Positions 7,563-16,039 of a stretch of DNA of 64,000 nucleotides are shown in pieces. The stretch's first letter is position 1; each line of letters opens with the position of its first letter. Source of the stretch: Elusimicrobium sp. (GTDB taxonomy: Bacteria > Elusimicrobiota > Elusimicrobia > Elusimicrobiales > Elusimicrobiaceae); NCBI GenBank assembly GCA_015062115.1, contig SUVG01000001.1, positions 124,001 to 188,000 on the forward strand. Reading direction: 5' to 3'. The notes under the pieces are model-generated. The model was not told the origin of the DNA. It was given only the letters and a program-made list of their open reading frames with translations, and did not search any database. Position numbers and translations under genes: made by a program.

Positions 7563-8525
7563 ATGAAGCAAATTCTTATCCTATTTTTATGTGCATTTTT
7601 AGGGGCTTGCAGTTCTATGATTCCGTACAAAGACCAAGACCTTAACTACCTGCACGGCATAGAACAAAATCCGCAGAATTATATGGATAAGGTGGTTTCT
7701 TTCGGAGGAGAAGTGCAGGGCGTTACCGAAGACACCAACCTGCTTCGCCTGGTACTTAAAATAGATGTACCGCTTTATTATTACGCTATCGGAAAAGATA
7801 CTCTTTCTTACGAACTTTTATTGGTAACCTACGAAAAGAAAGATCTGCCGCAGATGACGGGCATTAAAAAAGGCCATTTGGTAAAAGTATTGGCGCGCGT
7901 AGCCAATTACGAAACACGAAAAAATTTAGTAGGCAAAGAGGTGGCCGTACTGCATTTGAAAGCCTTTGCTCTTTCCAACCGGGATAAAAACAAAGATTTT
8001 TTCCACCCGCAATCCCCCGAAAAAGAACTTTACCAATCTTGGAAATCGGGCAGACTTTTCTTTGAAGAACAACCGGAAGATTTAACGCGCCCCGCCGATG
8101 AGCCTGCCGCGCCTGCCCCCAAACCTGCGAAGGAAAAAACAATTCGCTTGCTCCCGTTGCGGGAAAAAGAGGAAGAATTAAAACCCATTTCCGAGCCTAT
8201 CCCCGGCGGAATTATTTTTGATGAGGAGGAAGAACCCTTTATTCTCCCCCCCGACCCGCAACCCGAACAACCCGCAACCCCCGAAGGGGCAGAGGCCCTA
8301 CAAACGGAACAGGAACAAGAAACGGAAGAACTTTCCGCCGTAGAATCAACCGCCACAACGGCCCTAACGCAAGAAGAAAAGCAGGAGGTCTCCTCTCCCA
8401 AACAAACGGAACAACCCTCGCTTAATGCCCCTACCGAACAGGTAACACAACCTGCCGAAGAAACACAAGAGGCTCCCCAAGAAACTATCCCCGCCGACAA
8501 AACCCAAACCGAGCCTGCGGCTTAA
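7563..8525 (+). CDS. Slp-like outer-membrane lipoprotein with a Pro/Glu-rich tail
   Basis: The start at ATG 7563 gives a lipoprotein signal (MKQILILFLCAFLGAC, lipidated Cys16); the frame extends upstream to 7515 but that would bury the signal. Residues 25-140 resemble the Slp/YeaY lipoprotein fold: an N..NYMDKVVSFGGEVQGV strand pair followed by LVKVLARV and a final AVLHLKAF. From about residue 165 to the end the 155-residue tail is disordered and dominated by Glu, Pro, Gln and Thr, which could span the periplasm or surface. Function of Slp proteins is poorly known (starvation-related in Escherichia coli). Likely leaderless translation. Confidence 0.65.
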   Translation: MKQILILFLCAFLGACSSMIPYKDQDLNYLHGIEQNPQNYMDKVVSFGGEVQGVTEDTNLLRLVLKIDVPLYYYAIGKDTLSYELLLVTYEKKDLPQMTGIKKGHLVKVLARVANYETRKNLVGKEVAVLHLKAFALSNRDKNKDFFHPQSPEKELYQSWKSGRLFFEEQPEDLTRPADEPAAPAPKPAKEKTIRLLPLREKEEELKPISEPIPGGIIFDEEEEPFILPPDPQPEQPATPEGAEALQTEQEQETEELSAVESTATTALTQEEKQEVSSPKQTEQPSLNAPTEQVTQPAEETQEAPQETIPADKTQTEPAA

Positions 8526-8679
8526 ATAATTTTCTTACCAACAATCTTCTATCGTTTCTTTTGTCTTCCCCGCTACGCGTCTGTTTTGCGCAATAAAACA
8601 AGAGACTTTCTCTGTTTGTACTTTTCTTTTTTGAAGGAATAGCCCTTTCCCTATTATCTTTTCCTTCAAATTGCACAAA
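8526..8679. other. Hairpin-dense intergenic stretch between convergent genes
   Basis: AT-rich, no gene. It has three inverted repeats: TGTTTT/AAAACA (8582-8600), AGAGA/TCTCT (8601-8613) and TTGAAGGAA (8631-8639) with TTCCTTCAA (8661-8669), the last enclosing a nested AATAG/CTATT. No promoter is evident, so an RNA gene is only a possibility. Confidence 0.4.
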
Positions 8680-8707
8680 AAAACCCCGCTCTTGCGAGCG
8701 GGGTTTT
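8680..8707. terminator. Terminator of the pilin gene (bidirectional)
   Basis: CCCCGCTC (8684-8691), loop TTGC, GAGCGGGG (8696-8703), A-run left and T-run right. Confidence 0.88.
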
Positions 8708-8727
8708 GTTAAGACCAAATCTTTTTA

Positions 8728-9294
8728 TTAAGAAGCGGTCGGTTTTTTGTAACCATGAGGCCAGGTGCTCAAGGTGTTGGCGGTGTAAGGAAGTTCGGCT
8801 TTGGTTTCTACACCATGGTAGTCCATGCAGAACAACACATCGTCAGAACCGTCGTTGGCGTTACCAGGTACGCAGTAGGCCGGATCGGTGGAGTCGTACA
8901 ATTTTTCAATCGTGTAGGTATATTGACCGGTGCCTACGCGTTTGGCGATTACACCAGAGAAGTTACCATTGGCAGCGCTGGTGCCGACCAAGGTGATTTC
9001 GAAGGCGTTTTGGCCACCGCAGTTGGCGGCTTGGATGCCTTTGGTGCAGTAAATGGCTTGGGCTTTGGCGTTAGCAGGAGCAACGTCCAAGGATTGCCAG
9101 TTTTGGGCATATTTACCGGTTTTCATTTTATAGCGTTGTTGCGCGTTCACGACGGTACCTACCAAGGTATCGGCTTCAGCAGCGCGGGCGCGTTCTACCG
9201 CTTTGAAGTAAGCGGGCATAGCCATGGCGGCCAAGATGCCGATGATCAACACGACCACCAACAATTCCACTAAGGTGAAACCTTTATTATTCAT
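8728..9294 (-). CDS. Type IV pilin-like protein (major-pilin type)
   Basis: 188 residues. It begins [20 protein letters not shown]: a short leader, Gly at -1, Phe at +1 and Glu at +5, the signature cut and methylated by prepilin peptidase PilD. The hydrophobic alpha1 helix continues into AMPAYFKAVERARAAEADTL. The globular part has four cysteines, likely two disulfides. It would assemble into a type IV pilus or a pseudopilus. The gene stands alone, with AGGAGG 7 nt before the ATG and a strong terminator, and a degenerate paralogue lies upstream on the same strand. Confidence 0.9.
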   Translation of the reverse strand: MNNKGFTLVELLVVVLIIGILAAMAMPAYFKAVERARAAEADTLVGTVVNAQQRYKMKTGKYAQNWQSLDVAPANAKAQAIYCTKGIQAANCGGQNAFEITLVGTSAANGNFSGVIAKRVGTGQYTYTIEKLYDSTDPAYCVPGNANDGSDDVLFCMDYHGVETKAELPYTANTLSTWPHGYKKPTAS

Positions 9295-9379
9295 AAAACC
9301 TCCTACAGTTTTATAATCAGTTAATTTAATAGCCCTAGGAAGGACTACCCCTATAGTTTATTAACAATTGTAAAAAAAA

Positions 9380-9940
9380 TCAAGTCTTTTTAGGGCCTAT
9401 TTTTTCGGGCTGATTTTCCGACGGAGAAGTTGCGTTTTTTTCTTGCGGCTTGAACATAATTTCATCGGTGTGTTCGGTAAATTTTTTGCAAAACCAACGG
9501 CCCGCCGCGTTGGCCCCCGTGCAGGAAAAATGAGGGTACGGAAAAGACTCCTGCAAAGTGTAGGCAATCAGTCCGTTGCGTTGCGCGGTTACGGTACCGC
9601 CTTTTAAGTCTTCCGCCAATTCCAAACGGAAATCAAAGCCGTCCTCACTTTCTTCCACCTGAAAAAACCGGGTGCGGGAAACCGCAGAAACGGGCGCAAA
9701 TTTCCCCGGCAAATCCGGCGGGAAGCGGGTATCGAGTTCTCGCCAATCTTCGGTAAAAGAGTGGTGTTCCAAGAAATAATTATTTTCCGCCACACTTACC
9801 TGTACCAAGGTAGCAAGCCCTGCCCCCGCATGGGCACGCTCCAACACCCAGGCAAAATGCGGCAAAACGGCTGCCACCGCCACAATCAAAAGACCTAATA
9901 AAATGACTAAATTTTTAACCGAAACTTTTTTCTTTTTCAT
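9380..9940 (-). CDS. Pilin paralogue without a prepilin peptidase site
   Basis: 186 residues. The N-terminus (MKKKKVSVKNLVILLGLLIV) has no GF motif and no Glu at +5, but the residues after the helix, VLERAHAGAGLATLVQVSVA followed by NNYFLEHHSFTEDW, line up with the neighbouring pilin's AVERARAAEADTLVG...YKMKTGKYAQNW. So it is a pilin-fold protein that should stay as a membrane-anchored protein with a single N-terminal helix. Three cysteines remain in the body and the C-terminus is a polar tail. It has its own TATAAT (9962-9957) and AGAGGTG site. It may be an inner-membrane partner or regulator of the pilus, or a decaying duplicate. Confidence 0.65.
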   Translation of the reverse strand: MKKKKVSVKNLVILLGLLIVAVAAVLPHFAWVLERAHAGAGLATLVQVSVAENNYFLEHHSFTEDWRELDTRFPPDLPGKFAPVSAVSRTRFFQVEESEDGFDFRLELAEDLKGGTVTAQRNGLIAYTLQESFPYPHFSCTGANAAGRWFCKKFTEHTDEIMFKPQEKNATSPSENQPEKIGPKKT

Positions 9941-9966
9941 AATTCACCTCTACCCTATTATAAAAG

Positions 9967-9993
9967 AAAAAGGCCCACAACAGCGGCCTTTTT
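9967..9993 (-). terminator. Terminator of the thioredoxin/CcdA fusion gene
   Basis: AAAAAGGCC (9967-9975) and GGCCTTTTT (9985-9993); on the minus strand followed by TTTTTCTTTT. The -10 box of the pilin paralogue abuts it. Confidence 0.8.
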
Positions 9994-10035
9994 GTAATTA
10001 GATTATATTTTTTACGGAAAGGGCCTTCTCTTCAG

Positions 10036-11178
10036 TTAGATATTCCCTAAAAGGAGCAGAAAAAGCCCCAAAAATACCAAACTAAGGAGCACCTTTGTAA
10101 CACCCAAGTGTTTTTTGAAAAATTCATTAAAACCTTTAGATTCGTACCCCAACAGGGCAAGCACAAAAACCGTAATCAACGGCACCACAAACATTAAGTT
10201 ATAAATAACCAAATAGAAAATGGCACGCATGCGAAATTCCGGGTTTTGCATAATAAGCACGCAGGTGGGCACATACACCTGCCCCGTGCATACGGCTTCC
10301 ACCAAAGACACGCCAAACCCTACCGCCAACGCAGCCAGGGTAAGGCGCCAGGCGCTTTTGTTCTTATCGCGCAAGAAGAAACCCATAATTTTATGGATAC
10401 GCATTTTGAGGCTTTGCGGCAGTTGCAAAATCATCCCGTCGGACTTTTTGGTTTTGCGGTACACCCAAAAATCGTACACGCTTAACCCGAAGAAAATTAA
10501 ACACAAACCCGCCGTAATAATGTAAAACGCTTTGATGACATACGAAAACCCTTGCATGGCATACAGGAATTTGAACAAGCCAAACCCTAACAACAGGTAG
10601 GCACAAAATACGGCAAAACAGTAAGCCGCGCCCACCAGAATAATTTCTTTTCGGTTATACTTATATACGGTAAGAAAAGAAATAAAAAATACGATTACGG
10701 CAAACGCGCAGGGGTTAATTCCATCTACAAGGCCACTGCCTACAATTGCCCAAAAAGTGATTTTTTTGAAGGCCCCTTCCGCATCGTCCGCGCCGGACAC
10801 TTTTACATTTGTTTTTTCGTTTAACAGGCGGGCTTTTTCGATAGCAGCCTCGGCATAGAGGCCGATTTCGCTGGGATATCCCATTAAAAAAGTGCTTCCC
10901 ACCGCGGCGGCAGGGTAGCCCATTTCTTCCATGCCGTAGGCCTTGGCCGTTTCAACAAAAATAAGGTTATTCCCGTCAACGGAAATATCGTATTCGGTAA
11001 AGTGGACGGTATCTTTGTATTTTTCTTTAAGTTGGGGCCAGTACTCGGCTTTCAATCTATTACAATGCACACAAGTAGGGCTGACGAAAAGAGCAAACTC
11101 CACTTTTTCTTGCGCTTGCACAACCGCAGGAAAAACCAAAGCCGCCAACATCATCAAAAAAGCAAAAATCTTTTTCAC
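10036..11178 (-). CDS. Thioredoxin-fold domain fused to a CcdA/DsbD-type membrane domain
   Basis: 380 residues starting at a GTG with AGGAG upstream. Order: signal peptide (1-22), a thioredoxin/glutaredoxin-like domain with CVHC at 36-39, then six or seven hydrophobic helices from about 140 on. The membrane part has the DsbD/CcdA cysteine pair, C157 in DGINPCAF and C297 in EAVCTGQVY. Such proteins pass electrons from cytoplasmic thioredoxin across the inner membrane to periplasmic thiols, so here the membrane carrier and its external acceptor are one polypeptide. It follows marC by 9 nt. The physiological target may be cysteine-rich envelope proteins such as the pilins, which is an inference. 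Confidence 0.82.
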   Translation of the reverse strand: MKKIFAFLMMLAALVFPAVVQAQEKVEFALFVSPTCVHCNRLKAEYWPQLKEKYKDTVHFTEYDISVDGNNLIFVETAKAYGMEEMGYPAAAVGSTFLMGYPSEIGLYAEAAIEKARLLNEKTNVKVSGADDAEGAFKKITFWAIVGSGLVDGINPCAFAVIVFFISFLTVYKYNRKEIILVGAAYCFAVFCAYLLLGFGLFKFLYAMQGFSYVIKAFYIITAGLCLIFFGLSVYDFWVYRKTKKSDGMILQLPQSLKMRIHKIMGFFLRDKNKSAWRLTLAALAVGFGVSLVEAVCTGQVYVPTCVLIMQNPEFRMRAIFYLVIYNLMFVVPLITVFVLALLGYESKGFNEFFKKHLGVTKVLLSLVFLGLFLLLLGNI

Positions 11179-11187
11179 TCCCGACTC

Positions 11188-11775
11188 CTAAAGGCTCATA
11201 AAAGTGGAAATACCGTTCATTACCATGTTTACGGACATCAACACCAAGATCATACCCGTCAAGCGTTCAATGGCCGTCAACCCGCGTTTGCCCAGCAGGT
11301 TGCTAAGCGGAAAAGAGGAAAGCAGAATAACGGAGTTAATCAAAGAAGCCACCACTACCGCCGCCAGGGTGATAAGTTTGTTGGGTTGTTGGGCGGCCGT
11401 AATCATTACAATAGAAAGCGCAGCCGGGCCCGCCACCAAGGGGATAGCAAGCGGTACCACAAAAGGTTCGTCGTCCTTCGGGTCACCTTTCGGGTCATCA
11501 TCTCCGCCGAAAACCAATTTGACGGAGATAATAAATAAAATAAGCCCGCCCGCAATACTAAGCGAGTATTCCGCAATACCGAAAGCCTTTAAGAACCATT
11601 TACCGAGGAACAAAAAGGCCACCATAATAAGAAGGGCAATGCCGAGTTCGCGAATCAACACCGCTTTGCGGCGTTCCGGGGCTACTTTTTTAAGAGCGGA
11701 AATAAATAACGGGATATTCCCGAAGCCGTCCATAACAAGGGCTAGCGTGATAACGGAAGAAATAAACGAATCCAT
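11188..11775 (-). CDS. MarC-family integral membrane protein
   Basis: 195 residues with six predicted transmembrane helices. Family signatures are LVMDGFGNIPLFISALK at the N-terminus and FVVPLAIPLVAGPAALSIVM in the middle. MarC proteins have the fold of small membrane transporters, but their substrate is not established. AAGGAG precedes the ATG. Co-transcribed with the downstream thioredoxin/CcdA fusion and divergent from the ClC gene. Confidence 0.88.
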   Translation of the reverse strand: MDSFISSVITLALVMDGFGNIPLFISALKKVAPERRKAVLIRELGIALLIMVAFLFLGKWFLKAFGIAEYSLSIAGGLILFIISVKLVFGGDDDPKGDPKDDEPFVVPLAIPLVAGPAALSIVMITAAQQPNKLITLAAVVVASLINSVILLSSFPLSNLLGKRGLTAIERLTGMILVLMSVNMVMNGISTFMSL

Positions 11776-11913
11776 ACAGAAAACTCCTTATCAATTTTCC
11801 CCAAATAGCACAAAAAAAGGGATCTCTTTTCTATAGTATAGCAAAATTAACGACGCTCCGCCCAAACACCCCCTAACCCTTTTTAAGATTAGTTTTTTAC
11901 AAATGCAATTTAG

Positions 11914-11919
11914 TAAAAT
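11914..11919 (+). promoter_or_regulatory. -10 box directly before the ClC gene
   Basis: TAAAAT with 6 nt (AGTGGT) to ATG 11926; no clear -35 or ribosome site. Leaderless mRNA predicted. Confidence 0.5.
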
Positions 11920-11925
11920 AGTGGT

Positions 11926-13305
11926 ATGTTAAACGAGCAAAAAAATAATGTGGTAAGTATTGTAAAATGGTTTTTTCTCGCAACGGCTATCGGGTGTGTG
12001 GTCGGCGTGTTGGACGCGGCTTTCTTAAAAATGCTGGATAACTCCATTGCGCTTCGCAACGAAATTCCCCTTTTCTATCTTTGCTTGCCTTTTGCCTTAT
12101 ATATAGTGGCACTTTTGTCGCGCAAAGTGGCTAAAAAAGATAAAGATTTCTCCACCGATGCCGTTATCGATAAAATCAACACCTACAACCCCATTTCGCT
12201 CGTTTCCATTGCAAAAGGATTTGTGCTTTCTATCGTAACCATGGTTACCGGCGGTTCCGCCGGGAAGGAAGCCCCCTGCGCCGATGTGGGGGCGGGCGTG
12301 GCCTCTTTTATTTCCCGCGTGTTCAAAATGAGTTTGGAAGACCAACGCAAAATGATGATTTGCGGCGTAAGTGCCGGGTTTGCGGGAGTGTTCGGCGTGC
12401 CGATATCCGGGGCCATGTTTGGGTTGGAAGTGTTGTGGGTAGGACATATTTTTTACGAAGTTATGTTCCCTGCGTTGGTGGCCGGAATTACGGCCTTTCA
12501 AGTAACCAGTTTTTTGGGAGTAGATTACATTTATCACCCGCTGCACTTTGTACCGGTATTTTCGGAAAAGTTTTTCTTAAAAATGATTGTTGCGGGTATG
12601 TTCTTTGGGCTCGTATCCATTTTATTTATTGAGATAATGAAGTTTACCCGCGTGCTATTTCGCTATATCGCGCTTAGAACGCGTATGTTTTGGGCGTGTT
12701 TTATCGGCGGGTTGGTGTTGGTATGCATCGGGTATTTTATTTCCCCGGCTTATTTGGGGCTCGGTATGCCCGGCATTGAAGGTGCTTTAAGTGGCAACCC
12801 GTTAGACTCGCCTTTTGGGTTTTTGTATAAGATTATTACAACTTCCGTTACCTTTGCCGCAGGCGGTATCGGTGGGGTGGTAACACCTATTTTCTTTGTA
12901 GGGGCCCAAGCAGGAGCCATGCTGGCAGATTTTATCCATGTAGATCCGGCTACTTTAGCCGCACTCGGATTGGTAGCCGTACTGGCGGGAACGGCCAATA
13001 CGCCTTTGGCGGCCAGCATTATGGCTATTGAACTTTTCGGGCCCGCCATCGCCCCGTATGCTACGGTGGCATGTGTAATCAGTTTCTTAATTACCGGGCA
13101 ACAGAGTATCTACCAAAGCCAACGCATTACCTGGGATAGCGGCAAAACACCAGACGAACACCCTGCCGTCCCGCGTGTTTACGGCCGCCGTGCTACCGAC
13201 AAACCTGCTAAAACACATGTGCGCAAGAACCTGCTGAAAAAAGCCTTTAAGGAAATGACACACCACCTAATCCCTAACCCCAAAGGATTTGACGAGAAGA
13301 AGTAA
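11926..13305 (+). CDS. ClC-family chloride channel/antiporter
   Basis: 459 residues with the ClC helix pattern. The selectivity-filter segment GGSAGKEAP at 109-117 carries the gating/proton glutamate E115, and the second anion-binding segment GGIGGVVTPIF lies near residue 315; GTANTPLAASIMAIELF is the third. The first motif (GSGIP in E. coli) is not obvious. A retained gating glutamate fits either an H+/Cl- exchanger or a gated channel. There is no CBS domain; the last 60 residues are a basic cytoplasmic tail. The ClC-family call is safe, the transport mode is not. Confidence 0.9.
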   Translation: MLNEQKNNVVSIVKWFFLATAIGCVVGVLDAAFLKMLDNSIALRNEIPLFYLCLPFALYIVALLSRKVAKKDKDFSTDAVIDKINTYNPISLVSIAKGFVLSIVTMVTGGSAGKEAPCADVGAGVASFISRVFKMSLEDQRKMMICGVSAGFAGVFGVPISGAMFGLEVLWVGHIFYEVMFPALVAGITAFQVTSFLGVDYIYHPLHFVPVFSEKFFLKMIVAGMFFGLVSILFIEIMKFTRVLFRYIALRTRMFWACFIGGLVLVCIGYFISPAYLGLGMPGIEGALSGNPLDSPFGFLYKIITTSVTFAAGGIGGVVTPIFFVGAQAGAMLADFIHVDPATLAALGLVAVLAGTANTPLAASIMAIELFGPAIAPYATVACVISFLITGQQSIYQSQRITWDSGKTPDEHPAVPRVYGRRATDKPAKTHVRKNLLKKAFKEMTHHLIPNPKGFDEKK

Positions 13306-13310
13306 TTAAA

Positions 13311-13341
13311 AAAATTCCCCGAGGTTTCCTCGGGGAATTTT
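13311..13341. terminator. Terminator of the ClC gene
   Basis: AAAATTCCCCGAGG (13311-13324), loop TTT, CCTCGGGGAATTTT (13328-13341). Symmetric, so it may act on both strands. Confidence 0.9.
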
Positions 13342-13353
13342 ATGATTACCAAT

Positions 13354-13387
13354 ACAAAAAAACGGATAGGAATTTATCCTATCCGTT
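13354..13387 (-). terminator. Terminator of the yacL-ispDF-cysS-add operon
   Basis: AACGGATAGGA (13361-13371) and TCCTATCCGTT (13377-13387); on the minus strand the stem is followed by a run of seven T's. Confidence 0.88.
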
Positions 13388-13412
13388 CTTCAAAGAAAAT
13401 ACTTTTCGTTCA

Positions 13413-14639
13413 CTAATACAGCGGAATTTGATACGCTTTAGCCAGTTCGTTGTATTTGTCAATTACTTTGCGTACAAACCGGCGTTTTTCAATATAACTC
13501 CCCGGAAAAAACCCGCTCTTAAACCCGGCTATTACAATGTTTTTAAGTTCTTTAGGAGCAAGTTCCACATGGCGCACCAACAGTTCCATTTCTTTGGTAA
13601 CGGTGGTGTTGGAAACGAGGCGGTTATCGGTATTGATACTGACGGGTAAGCCGCGTTTAATCATTTCTTTAATCGGGTGATTTTTTACCGATTTAATATG
13701 AGGTAAGGTTTGCAGATTGCTCGTTAAGCAGACTTCAATGCCGATGCGTTCTCCGGCGATATAATCTGCCAAAGAATCTACATAGCCTTGTTTGTCTTTT
13801 ACTTTACGGTCTTTAATCATATCCGCAGCAAACAAATGCGTGCCGTGGCCGATGCGGTTGGCGTAGCAATCGGTAATGGCTTGGAAAATAGATTCCGGGC
13901 CGTATGCTTCGCCGGAGTGGACGGTTTTGCGAATAAAATGCTTGTGTACATAGCGGTAAGCGTCCAAGTGATCGGCCGCCGGATAGCCGGCTTCTTCGCC
14001 TGCCAAGTCGAAACCCACAATCGGCAATTTTTCTTCTTTAGCAAGTTTAACTACCATTTTGGCCAATTCCAAAGACGCCACCCCAAACACTTCGCTTTTA
14101 CTGGATTGGGACAAGGCTTTAATCAAATTGGAATAATAAGGCGACATAAAAGCATTGAAATTACGCATGGCACAAGCGATGATGCCAAAATGAAATTCCA
14201 AGTCTTTTCCTTTTTTTACTTCTGCAGAAGCGTTATGCTCTTTTTGGGCCAATTCCAAGCCGCGCACGACCGCGCGTACGGCATCTTGTGCGGTCAAATG
14301 ATCGTTGGCATGAAGTTGCGGAGCAAAGCGCACTTCCAAATAGCGCACTCCTTCGGCGATAGCATCTTGCCCGAGTTCGTAAGAAATACGCTCGATATTT
14401 TCGGCATTTTGCATCACGGCGCCCGTGTAACTAAAGCCTTTCAAATACTCCACCAAAGAAGCATATTTATCCTTAAATACTTTTTGACGGAGGCCTTTTT
14501 CGGTATAGGCAGGCAGTTCCACACCTTCTTTTTTAGCCAGTTCAATCAGCGTAGAAAGGCGGAGAGAGCCGTCCAAATGGACATGCAAATCCGCTTTCGG
14601 GATACGGCGCAAAAATTCGGCAGGAACTTTTTTCATCAT
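13413..14639 (-). CDS. add: Adenosine deaminase-family enzyme
   Basis: 408 residues, longer than the usual 330-350. Zinc and catalytic motifs: HVH at 19-21 in KADLHVHLDGSL, H241 and E244 in HSGE, H265 in RIGHG, and D338 in SINTDNR. The family normally has two aspartates in a row at the last motif; here the second, a purine-contacting residue, is Asn339. The enzyme deaminates adenosine or deoxyadenosine to inosine in the cytoplasm, but the substitution may alter specificity. Its start overlaps the cysS stop. Two in-frame ATGs (14639 and 14636) are possible. Confidence 0.85.
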   Translation of the reverse strand: MMKKVPAEFLRRIPKADLHVHLDGSLRLSTLIELAKKEGVELPAYTEKGLRQKVFKDKYASLVEYLKGFSYTGAVMQNAENIERISYELGQDAIAEGVRYLEVRFAPQLHANDHLTAQDAVRAVVRGLELAQKEHNASAEVKKGKDLEFHFGIIACAMRNFNAFMSPYYSNLIKALSQSSKSEVFGVASLELAKMVVKLAKEEKLPIVGFDLAGEEAGYPAADHLDAYRYVHKHFIRKTVHSGEAYGPESIFQAITDCYANRIGHGTHLFAADMIKDRKVKDKQGYVDSLADYIAGERIGIEVCLTSNLQTLPHIKSVKNHPIKEMIKRGLPVSINTDNRLVSNTTVTKEMELLVRHVELAPKELKNIVIAGFKSGFFPGSYIEKRRFVRKVIDKYNELAKAYQIPLY

Positions 14640-16039
14640 TATTTTTTCTCCGTTTGTTGGCCTTGTGGGGTATCTTTTACCACATACCCCGCTTGGGCAA
14701 TAGCATCGCGCAATTCATCGGACTTTTTCCAATCCTTCGCGGCGCGGGCAGCGGCACGGGCTTCCAATAAAGCCTGTACTTCTGCGGGAATTTCTTGCTT
14801 TTCTTCCGTTACGGGCTTGAATACATCTAACGCTAAAATGGTATCGGCAAATTCCAAGAAGGCCACTTTTTCGGCGGCAGACAAGTCTGCACTGCGCAGG
14901 GCTTCCCAAGTGATGGCCAAGGCTTTGGGGGCGTTTAAGTCGTCCTCCATGGCGGCGGTGAATTTTTCCTTCCACGCAATTACTTTGTCCGTTTCCTGCG
15001 CGGTTCCCTTCGCCGTTTCTTTGGCTTGGCAGGCAAGCGCACGCAAATTCTTCAAACTCTTGGCGGCGCTATCCATACTTTCGTACGAAAATTCCAGTTG
15101 AGTACGGTAGTGGGCACCCAAGCAGAAATAGCGGTAAGAGAGCGGCTCGTAACCTTTTTCCTTCAGCACATCTACCGTCACAAAGGTTCCGCCGGACTTG
15201 GACATTTTGCCCGAGCGTAAAATCAAAAATTCACCGTGCACCCAGTAATTCACATACTTTTCACCGGTGGCGGCTTCGCTTTGGGCGATTTCGTTGGTGT
15301 GGTGAATCGTTACATGGTCAATCCCGCCGCAGTGAATATCCAAGGTATTTCCCAGGTATTTCATGGCCATGGCGGAACATTCTACGTGCCACCCGGGGAA
15401 GCCGACTCCCCACGGGCTATCCCACTCCATTTGGCGTTTTTTGTCTTTCGGGGAAAATTTCCACAAAGCAAAATCGGTCGGGTTGCGTTTTTCGTCGCTC
15501 ATTTCCACACGCGCACCGCCTTGCAAGCCGGTAATGTGCGCATGGCCGACGAGGGCGTCGTAACGGTCGAACTTGGAAGTGTCGTAATAAATACCGTCAC
15601 TGGTTTTGTAGGTGTAACCTTTTTCTTCCAAGGTTTTTACCAGAGAAATCATTTCTTGGATATGTTCCGTGGCGCGGCTGATAACTGTAGGACGGGTGCA
15701 ATTTAAGGCATCGTAATCCTGCCAAAATTTACCTTCGTAAAATTTGGCAATATCCCAGGCGCTTTTTCCCTCGCGGGCAGCCCCGAGTTCCATTTTATCT
15801 TCGCCGTCATCTCCGTCGGAAACCAAGTGTCCCACATCGGTTACGTTCATCACATGTTTTAAGGTGTGTTTCAAACGCAAAGTGCGGGATAACAAATCTT
15901 CAAAAATGTAAGTGCGCAAGTTACCGATATGAGCAAAATTATAAACCGTCGGGCCGCAGCAATACATGGTTACGGTTTGCGGATTTTGGGGTTTGAATTC
16001 GTCCTTATGCCGGGTGGCGGAATTATACAAATACATCAT
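14639..16039 (-). CDS. cysS: Cysteinyl-tRNA synthetase
   Basis: 466 residues, standard length. The class I signature is HIGN at 37-40, preceded by the CCGPTVYN zinc/cysteine-binding motif, and GKMSKSGG provides the KMSKS loop. The central GWHVECSAMA and HCGGIDHVTIHHTNEIAQSE segments are zinc-ligand regions of CysRS. It charges tRNA-Cys with cysteine. The cysS-ispDF neighbourhood is common in bacteria. Start and stop codons overlap with both neighbours, indicating translational coupling. Confidence 0.97.
   Translation of the reverse strand: MMYLYNSATRHKDEFKPQNPQTVTMYCCGPTVYNFAHIGNLRTYIFEDLLSRTLRLKHTLKHVMNVTDVGHLVSDGDDGEDKMELGAAREGKSAWDIAKFYEGKFWQDYDALNCTRPTVISRATEHIQEMISLVKTLEEKGYTYKTSDGIYYDTSKFDRYDALVGHAHITGLQGGARVEMSDEKRNPTDFALWKFSPKDKKRQMEWDSPWGVGFPGWHVECSAMAMKYLGNTLDIHCGGIDHVTIHHTNEIAQSEAATGEKYVNYWVHGEFLILRSGKMSKSGGTFVTVDVLKEKGYEPLSYRYFCLGAHYRTQLEFSYESMDSAAKSLKNLRALACQAKETAKGTAQETDKVIAWKEKFTAAMEDDLNAPKALAITWEALRSADLSAAEKVAFLEFADTILALDVFKPVTEEKQEIPAEVQALLEARAAARAAKDWKKSDELRDAIAQAGYVVKDTPQGQQTEKK

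Noticed and set aside
13788-15101. 437-residue plus-strand frame antisense to add/cysS
   Set aside because: Fully antisense to two well-conserved genes, Phe/His/Gly-rich composition of a mirror frame, no ribosome site.
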